From positions 666,946-730,945 of the forward strand of contig NZ_JAPWHE010000001.1 of NCBI RefSeq assembly GCF_027214045.1: a DNA stretch of 64,000 nucleotides, read 5' to 3'. Position 1 is the first letter of the stretch. Every line of letters starts with the position of its first letter. Positions 1 through 7,962 of the stretch are shown here, one piece after another. A program made the position numbers and the translations under genes. Under the pieces are notes generated by a model. It did not search any database, was not told the DNA's origin, and was given only the letters and a program-made list of their open reading frames with translations. This DNA comes from Castellaniella denitrificans. GTDB lineage: Bacteria > Pseudomonadota > Gammaproteobacteria > Burkholderiales > Burkholderiaceae_B.

Positions 1-592
1 GCGCGTACAGCGTTCCGGGCAGTGGTGCGCAGGGGCCGGGCGTGGCGTTGTATCGGTCCGCGTAATAGGGGAAGTCCAGCAATCCTGTTTCTTGATCGTA
101 AAGCGCGACAGAAAAATTGTCTGCCGGAAGCAAAGTGCCGACGATCTGGTGGATGCGCTGAATCAGTGCGAGCAGGTCGCCGACCCTGTGCGTCGCTTCG
201 GAGATCGCATAGAGGGAAGTCTGAACCAGCTCGGCGCGCTTGCGTTCGGTGATGTCCCGCGCCACGCCGATCCGCACCTGATCGGTGGGCGACCAGCGTG
301 TCGTCCACATGAGGTCGACGATGCGTCCATCCTTGCGGACATAGCGATTTTCGAAGTGAAGCTGAGGGTGGCCGGCCATGATCATGTTGACCGACTGCCG
401 GGTCCGCTCGCGGTCTTCCGGCACCATGAGGTCGAACATGTTCATGCCGATCATCTCGTCCGGGGTGTATCCGAAGATGCGTTCGCATGCCGCGCTGGCG
501 AACACGACGTGTGCATCGACATCGACCGCGAACACCGCGTCCATGAGGAGGTCGATGAAGTTGGCGTCGGGCGTGTAGGTTTTTTTCCGCAT
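1..592 (-). CDS. PAS/GAF sensory protein, C-terminus cut by window edge
   Basis: This open frame begins with ATG at 592 and runs off the left edge, giving about 197 residues. Residues 1-125 form a PAS/PAC domain: the segment around 'FGYTPDEMIGMN' is typical of the PAS core, and it closes with the usual PAC ending 'VARDITERKRAE'. The following residues (about 135-197) look like the start of a GAF domain. It is therefore an N-terminal sensing part of a cytoplasmic signalling protein; the output domain (GGDEF, EAL or kinase) lies outside the window. It is divergent from the EAL gene at 797, which makes a cyclic-di-GMP output plausible, but this is inference only. Confidence 0.8.
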   Translation of the reverse strand, partial: MRKKTYTPDANFIDLLMDAVFAVDVDAHVVFASAACERIFGYTPDEMIGMNMFDLMVPEDRERTRQSVNMIMAGHPQLHFENRYVRKDGRIVDLMWTTRWSPTDQVRIGVARDITERKRAELVQTSLYAISEATHRVGDLLALIQRIHQIVGTLLPADNFSVALYDQETGLLDFPYYADRYNATPGPCAPLPGTLYA

Positions 593-796
593 GGGCGTGA
601 TGGGCCTGGCTCCAGGCGGCGGCCACGAGCCTCAGGGTCGTTCGGGTATCGGACAACGCGAACACTCGAATTCATTGTGCCAAAAAAAGAGCCTTCGTGG
701 CGCCCGGATGGGTCAGCGGCCAGCATCGGATGCCAACCGATCTTTTTAAAGTTGAAGGAATGACGCACGCCAGGGGGGCTATAGTAGAATCCGGCA

Positions 797-1561
797 ATGG
801 TCACCCCTCAGAACTCGTCCATGGCGCCTTGCAAGTCCTGCCAGGACCGGCCGCCGCTGCCGATCGATTTCAGCATGGCGTTTCAGCCGATCGTGGACGT
901 GCGCAGCCGCAAGGTATTCGCCTACGAAGCGTTGGTCCGGGGCCTGGATGGCCGTGGCGCGGCTGAAATCCTGGGCCAGGTGAACGACGAGATCCGCTAC
1001 CAGTTCGACCAGGCCTGCCGCGTCAGCGCCGTCCGCCTGGCGGCCCAGTTGGGCGTGGACTGCGGCGTCAGCATCAATTTTTTGCCTAATGCGGTGTATG
1101 AGCCCGCCGCCTGTCTGCGCACCACGCTGGAAGCGGCGCGGCAATACCAGTTCCCCACCAATCACCTGATTTTCGAAATCACCGAAAACGAGCGTGTGGT
1201 GGATAAAGACCACCTCAAGCGCATCGTGCAGGAATACCGGCGCCGTGGTTTCAAAACCGCCATAGACGACTTCGGCGCAGGCTACTCGGGCCTGAATCTG
1301 CTGGCGGAGTTCCAGCCGGACATCATCAAGCTCGATATGGAGCTGGTGCGCGCCATCGACACCAACCCGGTGCGCCATGCCATCGTGCAAGGCATTCTGG
1401 GGGTGTGCCAGGCTTTGTCGATCGAGGTGATTGCGGAGGGCGTCGAAACGCTGGCTGAATACCGCACCCTGCGGGCTTTGGGTATCCATTATTTCCAGGG
1501 CTATCTGTTCGCCAAGCCGGCCTTTGAACAACTGCCCGCCATCAGCTGGCCTGAAGACTGA
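797..1561 (+). CDS. EAL-domain cyclic-di-GMP phosphodiesterase
   Basis: This is a stand-alone EAL domain of 254 residues with no sensory or membrane part. The EAL motif is intact (E44-A-L within 'YEALVRG'), as are the metal and catalytic motifs 'FEITENE', 'DDFGAGYSGLN', 'IKLDMELV', 'IAEGVET' and 'QGYLFAKP'. It should hydrolyse c-di-GMP to pGpG in the cytoplasm. The start is uncertain: a TAGAAT box at 785-790 lies only a few bases upstream of the ATG at 797, so the message may be leaderless, or translation may begin at the internal ATG at 875 just before the domain. It is divergent from the PAS/GAF gene. Confidence 0.9.
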   Translation: MVTPQNSSMAPCKSCQDRPPLPIDFSMAFQPIVDVRSRKVFAYEALVRGLDGRGAAEILGQVNDEIRYQFDQACRVSAVRLAAQLGVDCGVSINFLPNAVYEPAACLRTTLEAARQYQFPTNHLIFEITENERVVDKDHLKRIVQEYRRRGFKTAIDDFGAGYSGLNLLAEFQPDIIKLDMELVRAIDTNPVRHAIVQGILGVCQALSIEVIAEGVETLAEYRTLRALGIHYFQGYLFAKPAFEQLPAISWPED

Positions 1562-1633
1562 GTCACTCGCCTGCCGCAGTAGGTAGGCGCTGTCTGCAAT
1601 GATCAGGCGCGCTGTCAAGGTGGCCCTTACGGT

Positions 1634-2263
1634 TCAGGGGTGCGAGCGGTCGAGATATCCGATCGCCAGCCGCAGCGCTCGCGCGTCGATGCCGTGACCC
1701 AGGCCTGGCAGCAAATCCAGCGTCACATCGCCGCCGGCAGCCTGCAGGGCCCGCGCGGCCTCCACCGAGGCGCGGGCGGGCACGACACCATCCTGCTCCC
1801 CATGGATCAAGTGAAACTTCAGGCCTGTCGGTGCGCGTCGGACTGCTTGGGCGAAGCGCCCTGCAAGGGCGACGACTCGCGCCGCAGGCGGCCGCTCGAT
1901 TTGCGATGACTCGAGCGCCATGATGGCCCCTTGTGAAAAGCCGGCAAGCGTCGTGTCCCCGGCGCCGATCCCGCTGGCTTTCTGCCAATACGCGATGGAC
2001 TCCTGAAACAGCGGCATTGCATCGGCAATGCGTTCGGGGCGGTTTTCTTCAGTGATCCCGACGACAGAGAACCATTCGCGGCCGCTGCCCAGCGTCGACG
2101 GATGGTGCCCGTCGACGCTCACGACGAAGGCGTCGGGCCTTGCGCGCGCGATCGCGCCACCGACGGGCGCGAAGTTGTCTGCCGAGGAGCCCAACCCATG
2201 GAACAGGAGCACCAGGTGCCTGGCCTGCGCCGGCGTGGCGATCACGATGGAGCCGTCATGCAT
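1634..2263 (-). CDS. ypfH: YpfH-like serine esterase (carboxylesterase/phospholipase family)
   Basis: This 209-residue alpha/beta hydrolase has the nucleophile elbow G-F-S-Q-G (Ser110), Asp158 in 'HGEQDGVVP' and His190 in 'GLGHGID', a complete triad. The oxyanion segment 'FHGLGSSADNF' is typical of the YpfH/acyl-protein-thioesterase-like family. There is no signal peptide, so it acts in the cytoplasm on short esters; the substrate is not known. It is the last gene of a four-gene minus-strand operon and overlaps the dioxygenase gene by 8 bases, with an AGGAGG ribosome site (2270-2275) inside that gene. The same family (MhqD) occurs in quinone-response regulons of Bacillus. Confidence 0.9.
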   Translation of the reverse strand: MHDGSIVIATPAQARHLVLLFHGLGSSADNFAPVGGAIARARPDAFVVSVDGHHPSTLGSGREWFSVVGITEENRPERIADAMPLFQESIAYWQKASGIGAGDTTLAGFSQGAIMALESSQIERPPAARVVALAGRFAQAVRRAPTGLKFHLIHGEQDGVVPARASVEAARALQAAGGDVTLDLLPGLGHGIDARALRLAIGYLDRSHP

Positions 2264-3071
2264 GGGCGACCTCCTGGACTTGCAGTGTCACGCGTTGGCC
2301 AAACACATACGACTCCATCGCCAGCACCCCATGGCGGATACCGCCATCGAGCACCGTGGTCGGCGTCGGCGCGCCCGCCGCGCCAGCGGCAACCAGCAGC
2401 GGCAAGAAGTGTTCGGTCGTGGGGTGCGCACGGGCGGCGTGCGGCGCATCCCTCAGCGCCTGGGCGATCCGATGCATGTCGCCATGTACGACGGCATCGC
2501 GAACCCACAGCGAGAACTCACGGGCGTAGCCGGCCTCGTGGGCATCGCCCATGCGGAACTCGTACAGGTTGTGCGTGAGACTGCCGGAGCCGACGATCAG
2601 AACCCCCTCGGCGGCCAGAGGCGCGAGCGCCCGCCCCAGCGCGAGCGCTTTGGCCTCGTCCGTGTCGAAGGGAATGGAGACCTGCACGACCGGCACGTCG
2701 GCATCCGGGTACATGTGCAGCAGGGGAACCCAGGCACCGTGGTCCAGGCCGCGCCGCGAGTCCAGAGAGGCCGTGATTCCGCGAGGCGACAGGACTTGCT
2801 TTACCCGTGCCGCCAACTGCGGCGAGCCCGCCACCGGGTACTGAATCGCATACAGTGCACGCGGAAATCCGCCGAAGTCGTGAATAGTGTCAGGCTGGGC
2901 CGTGGCTGTGATCTCGACTGAGCGGGTCATCCAGTGCGGCGAGACCACGAGGATGGCCTGGGGCTTGTCCAGCGCCTGTCCCAGCGCGCGCAACTGGGCA
3001 CCGGCGAGGCCGGGCTCGTTTGCGAACGTGGGTGCGCCGTGCGAGACGAAGACAGTGGGCAGCGTGGCCAT
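2256..3071 (-). CDS. ygiD: DODA-type extradiol ring-cleavage dioxygenase (YgiD family)
   Basis: The 271-residue protein belongs to the class III extradiol dioxygenase (LigB-like) family that includes 4,5-DOPA dioxygenase YgiD. Candidate metal ligands are visible as His11 ('VSHGAP'), His46 ('SPHWM'), His111 ('LDHGAW') and His167 ('SLTHNLYEF'). It should open catechol- or hydroquinone-type rings with O2; the real substrate is unknown. A good AAGGAG site precedes the ATG at 3071. It sits between doxX (29 bases upstream) and the esterase (8-base overlap), so translation of the last two genes is probably coupled. In this context a role in removing reactive catechols or quinols is inferred. Confidence 0.9.
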   Translation of the reverse strand: MATLPTVFVSHGAPTFANEPGLAGAQLRALGQALDKPQAILVVSPHWMTRSVEITATAQPDTIHDFGGFPRALYAIQYPVAGSPQLAARVKQVLSPRGITASLDSRRGLDHGAWVPLLHMYPDADVPVVQVSIPFDTDEAKALALGRALAPLAAEGVLIVGSGSLTHNLYEFRMGDAHEAGYAREFSLWVRDAVVHGDMHRIAQALRDAPHAARAHPTTEHFLPLLVAAGAAGAPTPTTVLDGGIRHGVLAMESYVFGQRVTLQVQEVAHA

Positions 3072-3100
3072 GAGGCTCTCCTTCGGATCGTGCTCCAGGC

Positions 3101-3550
3101 TCAGGCCGGCCTCTGGCCGAGCGTGCGGTCGAGCGACGCGCGGCCGGCGCCGGTAAAGACCAGCGACACAGTGACCGCCAACAGGGCCAGCGCGAACTCA
3201 TAGCCATTGTTCGCAACGAACAGGCCCTTGTCGAGGTGGGCGCTGAGGATGGCGACCACCATCGCGAAGGCCAGCGCGGCGGAGGCGGGACGCACCAGCA
3301 GGCCGGCGATCAGCGCCAAGCCGCCGAAAAATTCGGTGCTGCCGGCAAGGAGTGCCATCAGGTAACCAGGCGCGAGCCCGATCGAAGCCATCCACTGGCC
3401 GGTGCCCTCCAGGCCATAGCCGCCGAACCAGCCGAACAATTTTTGTGCGCCATGGGCGGCAAAGATGATGCCTACGGGGATGCGCAGGGCCAGCGTGCCC
3501 CAGCCGGCGCGGGTCGCGAGGATGCGTTGGACGATGTTGCTGTTGCTCAT
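3101..3550 (-). CDS. DoxX-family integral membrane protein
   Basis: The 149-residue protein has about four predicted membrane helices and typical DoxX motifs: 'LRIPVGIIFAAHGAQKLFGW' in the first helix, then 'GSTEFFGGLALIAGLL'. The start at 3550 is chosen because an AAGGAA site lies just upstream; the longer frame continuing to 4264 is a shadow of the next gene. Members of this family accompany oxidoreductases in redox-stress and quinone-response operons and are thought to work at the membrane with quinones or thiols, but no reaction is firmly assigned. It lies 11 bases after the NAD(P)-binding protein gene and 29 before the dioxygenase gene in the same operon. Confidence 0.92.
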   Translation of the reverse strand: MSNSNIVQRILATRAGWGTLALRIPVGIIFAAHGAQKLFGWFGGYGLEGTGQWMASIGLAPGYLMALLAGSTEFFGGLALIAGLLVRPASAALAFAMVVAILSAHLDKGLFVANNGYEFALALLAVTVSLVFTGAGRASLDRTLGQRPA

Positions 3551-3561
3551 GATGGTTCCTT

Positions 3562-4188
3562 TCAGTTCTTGCCAATCCAGGTCGGTGCGATGCCGGTGCC
3601 CAGCCCGGCGCCGTAGCCGAGGTAAATGTTCAGTCCGGCCAGCGGTTCGAGGTAGCGCGCGTTCTTCAGCCCGCCCGCATCGACGACCGCAAAGCCCATG
3701 CTTTCCGCCAGCGTGCGCGCAGTCTGCTTGGCCCGCTCGCCGTCGCTGGCCAGGAACACGGTGACCTTCTGCCCGTTCAGGGTCGAGCCTGCGGCAAGGA
3801 CCTGGGCGAAGAGGGTGTTGAAGCCCTTGACGAGTTCGACGCCAGGCACGGCCTGGGCGATCTGCTCGGCGGCGGACGTGCTGTGGCCAACCGTCAGACC
3901 CATGTAATCGGCCGTCAGCGGGTTGGTGATGTCGATCACCGGCTTGCCTTGAACCTTGCCGACGCCGCGCAGCGCGTCGACCGCTTGTTCGTAGCCGGTG
4001 GCGAGCACGACCGCGTCCACCGCATCGGCCGAGCCGGCCGCCGGGACAGCCTTGGCACCGTACGGTTGGGCCACAGCCTGGGCCTTGGCCATATTGCGTG
4101 CCGTGACGCTGACCTGGTGGCCGGCTGCGCTGAGTTGCTTGACGAAGCCGGAGCCCATGTTGCCGGCACCGATGACGAGTACTTTCAT
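3562..4188 (-). CDS. NAD(P)-binding oxidoreductase, F420-dependent NADP reductase-like
   Basis: The 208-residue protein begins with a Rossmann fingerprint (G7-A-G-N-M-G12) followed by a basic segment 'TARNMAKA' that suits NADP. It resembles the NADP oxidoreductase, coenzyme F420-dependent family (Fno-like/YqeK-type reductases). Betaproteobacteria generally lack F420, so a flavin or quinone is a more likely partner; this is inference. It is the first gene of the minus-strand operon (reductase-doxX-dioxygenase-esterase) and faces the LysR regulator. A 20-base perfect inverted repeat at 4248-4267 lies in the shared promoter region. Confidence 0.88.
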   Translation of the reverse strand: MKVLVIGAGNMGSGFVKQLSAAGHQVSVTARNMAKAQAVAQPYGAKAVPAAGSADAVDAVVLATGYEQAVDALRGVGKVQGKPVIDITNPLTADYMGLTVGHSTSAAEQIAQAVPGVELVKGFNTLFAQVLAAGSTLNGQKVTVFLASDGERAKQTARTLAESMGFAVVDAGGLKNARYLEPLAGLNIYLGYGAGLGTGIAPTWIGKN

Positions 4189-4247
4189 CTCTGTTCCTAT
4201 TGAAGCGGGTGTCTGATTGATGCCGGATTGCCGGCATGGAAAGAAGT

Positions 4248-4267
4248 TTATTGATCCGCATCAATAA
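4248..4267. promoter_or_regulatory. Perfect inverted repeat, probable LysR operator
   Basis: The sequence TTATTGAT-CCGC-ATCAATAA is an 8-base perfect dyad in an unusually A+T-rich 125-base gap between the reductase gene (start 4188) and the divergent LysR gene (start 4313). LysR regulators usually bind imperfect dyads in such divergent promoters. I infer that this is the binding site controlling both directions. Confidence 0.6.
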
Positions 4268-4312
4268 GATAAACTGCTATTTTTGCGATTGTTTGTTCAG
4301 AAAATCGGAACT

Positions 4313-5215
4313 ATGGACAAGTATCAGGAGATGCGCGTATTCACGGCGGTGGTCGACGCAGGCAGCTTCGTGGCGGCCGCCGGGGCGCTGGGCATGTCGA
4401 AGGCGGCCGTCTCGCGGTACGTGTCCGATCTGGAGCAGCGCCTTGGCGTTCGGCTGCTGCATCGCACGACGCGCAGGCTTTCGCTGACCGCCGAGGGCGA
4501 GGTGTTCCTGGCGCGATCGCGCGAGATCCTGGCCCGCATCGAAGAATCGGAAGCGGAGGTTTCCACGCGCAGCCATACCGCCAGCGGTCTGCTGAAGGTG
4601 AGTGTTCCCGTCAGCTTTGGCATACGGCACCTCGCGCCCCTATGGCGCGAGTTCATGCAAGCCCATCCGCGAGTGACGCTGGATGTGCAACTGGCCGATC
4701 GCATCATGGACCTGGTCGACGAGGGCTTCGATCTGGCGGTGCGGATCGCGCGCCTGCCGGATTCGTCCCTCGTCTCGCGCAAGCTCGCCTCCACGCGTCT
4801 GGTACTGAGCGCGTCGCCCGAGTACCTGAGCAGGAGGGGCACGCCCGGGCATCCGGGCGAGCTCGCCGGGCATGATGTGATCGGCTACAGCTTGCTGGCC
4901 ATGAGTGATCAATGGCGGTTCACCGGCCCACAGGGCCCCGTCACCGTCAAAGTGCGCCCCCATGTCTGGTCCAACAACGGTGACACATGCGTGGCAGCGT
5001 GCGTTCGCGGGGCGGGCATCCAGTTGCAGCCGACCTTTTTGATCGAGAGCGAGCTTGCGTCCGGGCAACTGGTCGAAGTGCTGCCCCAGTATCGCTCGAT
5101 GGAGCTTGGCATCTATGCCATTTACCCCACCCGCAAGTTCGTCTTGCCGAAGGTGCGCGCCCTGGTGGAGTTCCTGTCGGCGAAGCTGGCCGATGCGCGG
5201 TGGGCGGCACGGTGA
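4313..5215 (+). CDS. LysR-family transcriptional regulator
   Basis: The 300-residue protein has an N-terminal winged helix (residues 1-60, 'AAGALGMSKAAVSRYVSDLE') and a LysR substrate-binding domain from about residue 90. It belongs to the large group of LysR proteins resembling DhcR/AaeR. The ATG at 4313 gives the usual MDKYQEM start; an in-frame ATG at 4283 would add ten residues that the family does not normally have. It is divergent from the reductase-doxX-dioxygenase-esterase operon and most likely regulates it and itself through the dyad at 4248-4267. The inducer is unknown; a quinone or an aromatic acid is plausible from the target genes. Confidence 0.92.
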   Translation: MDKYQEMRVFTAVVDAGSFVAAAGALGMSKAAVSRYVSDLEQRLGVRLLHRTTRRLSLTAEGEVFLARSREILARIEESEAEVSTRSHTASGLLKVSVPVSFGIRHLAPLWREFMQAHPRVTLDVQLADRIMDLVDEGFDLAVRIARLPDSSLVSRKLASTRLVLSASPEYLSRRGTPGHPGELAGHDVIGYSLLAMSDQWRFTGPQGPVTVKVRPHVWSNNGDTCVAACVRGAGIQLQPTFLIESELASGQLVEVLPQYRSMELGIYAIYPTRKFVLPKVRALVEFLSAKLADARWAAR

Positions 5216-5269
5216 TCCCGTGACCGCCCGCAGACTGCGCGGGAACGCCGCGTGCCATGCGGGAAACAC

Positions 5270-5302
5270 AAATGAAAACGCCCACCGGAGAACGGATGGG
5301 CG
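5270..5302 (-). terminator. Rho-independent terminator of tRNA-Phe
   Basis: Read on the minus strand, CGCCCA and TGGGCG pair around an inner CCG/CGG stem with a TTCT loop, followed by TTTTCATTT. It begins 9 bases after the 3' end of the tRNA, which fits its terminator. Confidence 0.75.
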
Positions 5303-5310
5303 CTGAATTC

Positions 5311-5386
5311 TGGTGGCCCGGGGCGGAATCGAACCACCGACACAAGGATTTTCAATCCTCTGCTCTACCGACTGAGCTACCGGGCC
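5311..5386 (-). tRNA. tRNA-Phe (GAA)
   Basis: The reverse complement of these 76 bases folds into a standard cloverleaf. The acceptor stem is GGCCCGG/CCGGGCC, the D arm carries AGCTCAGTCGGTAGAGCA, the anticodon stem-loop AGGATTGAAAATCCT has anticodon GAA, and the T arm contains GGTTCGATTCC. The gene encodes the 3' CCA. It lies between the convergent LysR gene and the divergent hemA gene. Confidence 0.97.
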
Positions 5387-5396
5387 AAGACGCAGA

Positions 5397-5402
5397 ATCA
5401 TA
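5397..5402 (-). promoter_or_regulatory. Candidate -10 box of tRNA-Phe
   Basis: On the minus strand TATGAT lies 10 bases before the tRNA 5' end, a suitable distance for a sigma-70 -10 element. The -35 region 17 bases further upstream is poor, so the call rests mainly on position. Confidence 0.4.
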
Positions 5403-5455
5403 CATGAAAATTTGATCCGGTGCAGACGATTGGTGGCTAAAAGACACGTCAGCCA

Positions 5456-5484
5456 TTCCAAGGCCGCCCCCGGCGACCTATAAT
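5456..5484 (+). promoter_or_regulatory. Candidate sigma-70 promoter of hemA
   Basis: A perfect TATAAT box (5479-5484) follows a weak TTCCAA -35 element (5456-5461) with a 17-base spacer. Transcription would start about 30 bases before the hemA ATG at 5521. Confidence 0.6.
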
Positions 5485-5520
5485 ACAGTCCATCTTTGTG
5501 TGCAACTACTTCTTGCGGGC

Positions 5521-6798
5521 ATGTCCGTCGACGTCCTGACCTTTGGCTTGAACCACGTTTCCGCACCGGTTTCGGTGCGGGAACGCGTGTCGTTTCCGCT
5601 CGAACTGGTCAAGCCCGCGCTGGCGGCCCTGCGGTCCGCCTTCGGCAGCGGCGTGCGCGAGGCCGCCATCCTGTCCACCTGCAACCGCACGGAAATCTAT
5701 TGTGCGGCCGACCCCGGCGTCGCGACCGAACTGCCTGGCTGGCTGGCCGAATTCAATCGTCTGGAAACCGGCCTGCTGTCGCCCCATCTCTACCAGTATC
5801 AGCGCAACGACGCCGTGCGCCATGCCTTCCGGGTGGCCAGCGGCCTGGATTCCATGGTGCTGGGCGAACCGCAGATCCTGGGCCAGATGAAGGACGCCGT
5901 GCGCACGGCCGAGCAGGCCGGTACGCTCGGCACCTTGCTGCACCAGCTGTTCCAGCGCACCTTTTCCGTCGCCAAGGAAGTCCGTTCGCAGACGGCCATC
6001 GGCGCGCATTCGGTGTCCATGGCCGCCGCCGCCGTGCGCCTGACGGAGCGCGTGCTGGGGGATCTGTCCTGTAGCAACGTGCTGTTCATCGGCGCGGGTG
6101 AGATGATCGAACTCTGTGCCACGCACTTTGCGGCGGTGCGGCCGCGCCAGATCGCGGTGGCCAACCGCACGCTGGAGCGCGCCGAGGCCCTGGCGTCCCA
6201 GTTCGACGCGCGTACGCTGAAACTCTCGGAACTGCCGGACCATCTGGCCGAATTCGACGTGGTTGTCTCCTGTACGGCCTCGTCCCTGCCCATCCTCGGA
6301 CTGGGGATGGTGGAAAGGGCTGCGCGCGCGCGCCGCCACCGCCCCATGGTGATGGTCGACCTGGCCGTGCCGCGCGACATCGAGCCCGAAGCCGGCCGTC
6401 TGGCCGACGTTTATCTTTACACGGTCGACGACCTGGGCCGCATGGTGCAATCGGGCACCGACGCGCGCCGCGCCGCCGTGGTCCAGGCCGAGGCCATCAT
6501 CGAGGCCCGGGTGCGGCATTTCATGCACTGGCTCAGCAATCGCGCCATCGTGCCGGCGATCATCGATTACCAGCAAAGCGCCGACGCCCTGCGTCTGTCC
6601 GAACTGGACCGTGCCCGGCGGCTGCTGGCCCGCGGCGACGATCCGGAAGCCGTCCTCGAACTCCTCGCGCACAGCCTGACCCACAAGTACATGCATGGCC
6701 CCCTGGCCGCGCTGAATCGCAGCGAGGGTGCCGAACGCGACCAATTGCTGACGCTGCTGCCCCGCCTGCTGCCAGAATCCGGCGCCCGCCGCCGGTAG
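5521..6798 (+). CDS. hemA: Glutamyl-tRNA reductase
   Basis: HemA reduces glutamyl-tRNA to glutamate-1-semialdehyde with NADPH, the first step of haem synthesis by the C5 route. The 425-residue protein shows the family start '[14 protein letters not shown]', the catalytic Cys54 in 'STCNRTEIY', the '[17 protein letters not shown]' segment and the NADPH-binding 'IGAGEM'. A GTG at 5500 would add seven residues, but the ATG at 5521 fits the family start and the promoter at 5479. It heads the hemA-prfA-prmC-grxD-ubiX cluster. A perfect 20-base palindrome separates it from prfA. Confidence 0.97.
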   Translation: MSVDVLTFGLNHVSAPVSVRERVSFPLELVKPALAALRSAFGSGVREAAILSTCNRTEIYCAADPGVATELPGWLAEFNRLETGLLSPHLYQYQRNDAVRHAFRVASGLDSMVLGEPQILGQMKDAVRTAEQAGTLGTLLHQLFQRTFSVAKEVRSQTAIGAHSVSMAAAAVRLTERVLGDLSCSNVLFIGAGEMIELCATHFAAVRPRQIAVANRTLERAEALASQFDARTLKLSELPDHLAEFDVVVSCTASSLPILGLGMVERAARARRHRPMVMVDLAVPRDIEPEAGRLADVYLYTVDDLGRMVQSGTDARRAAVVQAEAIIEARVRHFMHWLSNRAIVPAIIDYQQSADALRLSELDRARRLLARGDDPEAVLELLAHSLTHKYMHGPLAALNRSEGAERDQLLTLLPRLLPESGARRR

Positions 6799-6825
6799 CG
6801 GCGATCCTCCCCCCTTCGTGCCGAT

Positions 6826-6845
6826 CCGGTCCCGCGCGGGACCGG
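6826..6845. repeat. Perfect 20-base palindrome between hemA and prfA
   Basis: CCGGTCCC-GCGC-GGGACCGG lies 27 bases after the hemA stop and 37 bases before prfA. As RNA it forms an 8-base-pair GC-rich hairpin. There is no T tract, so it is more likely an mRNA processing or attenuation structure than a terminator. Confidence 0.6.
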
Positions 6846-6882
6846 GTACCGGCTTCTTTGTGATTCCCCGGAACCTCCCTTC

Positions 6883-7962
6883 ATGAAAAGTTCGATGCGC
6901 AGCCGCCTGGAACAGCTCGTCCACCGACTGGCCGAGATCGACGCCCTGCTGGCCGAGCCGGACAGCGCCGACGACATGGATCGTTTCCGCAAATGGACCC
7001 GCGAACGCGCCGAACTGGAGCCCGTGGTGCGGGTCTTCGAGTCCTGGCGGCGGGCGTGCGACGACCGGGACGCGGCCCGTGACATGCTGTCCGATCCCGA
7101 CATGAAGGCGCTGGCCGAGGAAGAGCTGTCGGGCGCCGACGCCCGCATCGAGGCGCTGGAAGACGAATTGCGGATCCTGCTGCTGCCGAAGAACCCGGAT
7201 GACGACCGCAGCGTCTTCCTGGAAATCCGCGCCGGCACGGGGGGCGACGAGAGCGCCCTGTTCGCGGGCGATCTGCTGCGCATGTATACCCGCTACGCGG
7301 AAATCCGGGGATGGCGGGTGGAACTGATGTCCGAAAGCCCGTCCGAACTGGGTGGCTACAAGGAAGTCATCGCCCATGTCGAGGGCGACGGCGTCTATGG
7401 CCGGCTGAAGTTCGAGTCCGGCGCCCACCGCGTCCAGCGGGTGCCCGAGACCGAATCGCAGGGGCGTGTGCACACGTCGGCCTGCACGGTCGCCGTGATG
7501 CCCGAGGCCGATCCGCAGGCCGACATCCGGATCGATCCCAACGAACTGCGCATCGACACGTTCCGCGCCAGCGGGGCGGGCGGACAGCACATCAACAAGA
7601 CCGATTCGGCGGTGCGCATCACCCACCTGCCGAGCGGCCTGGTGGTGGAATGCCAGGATGACCGTTCGCAGCACCGTAACAAGGACAAGGCCATGCAGGT
7701 GCTGGCCGCCCGCCTGAAGGACCGCCAGCAGCAGGAAGTCCATGCCCGTGAGGCCGCCCAGCGCAAGAGCCTGGTGGGTTCCGGGGACCGTTCGGAACGC
7801 ATCCGCACCTACAATTTTCCGCAGGGGCGCGTCACCGACCATCGCATCAATCTGACCCTGTACAAACTGGCGCAGGTGATGGACGGCGAACTGGGCGAGT
7901 TGACCGACGCGCTGCTGGCAGAACACCAGGCCGAACAGCTCGCCGCGCTGGCGCTGGAATGA
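6883..7962 (+). CDS. prfA: Peptide chain release factor 1
   Basis: RF1 recognises UAA and UAG stop codons and triggers peptide release on the ribosome. The 359-residue protein has the catalytic GGQ motif at residues 233-235 and the RF1-type P-x-T anticodon-like tripeptide as P-E-T in '[10 protein letters not shown]'. The conserved '[18 protein letters not shown]' stretch follows. Length and motifs are normal. The stop codon overlaps the prmC start by four bases (ATGA), so the factor and the methyltransferase that modifies its GGQ glutamine are translationally coupled. Confidence 0.98.
   Translation: MKSSMRSRLEQLVHRLAEIDALLAEPDSADDMDRFRKWTRERAELEPVVRVFESWRRACDDRDAARDMLSDPDMKALAEEELSGADARIEALEDELRILLLPKNPDDDRSVFLEIRAGTGGDESALFAGDLLRMYTRYAEIRGWRVELMSESPSELGGYKEVIAHVEGDGVYGRLKFESGAHRVQRVPETESQGRVHTSACTVAVMPEADPQADIRIDPNELRIDTFRASGAGGQHINKTDSAVRITHLPSGLVVECQDDRSQHRNKDKAMQVLAARLKDRQQQEVHAREAAQRKSLVGSGDRSERIRTYNFPQGRVTDHRINLTLYKLAQVMDGELGELTDALLAEHQAEQLAALALE

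Noticed and set aside
3551-4264. N-terminal extension of DoxX up to 4264
   Set aside because: The extra residues are out-of-frame translation of the reductase gene; the start at 3550 has a ribosome site and gives the normal DoxX length.
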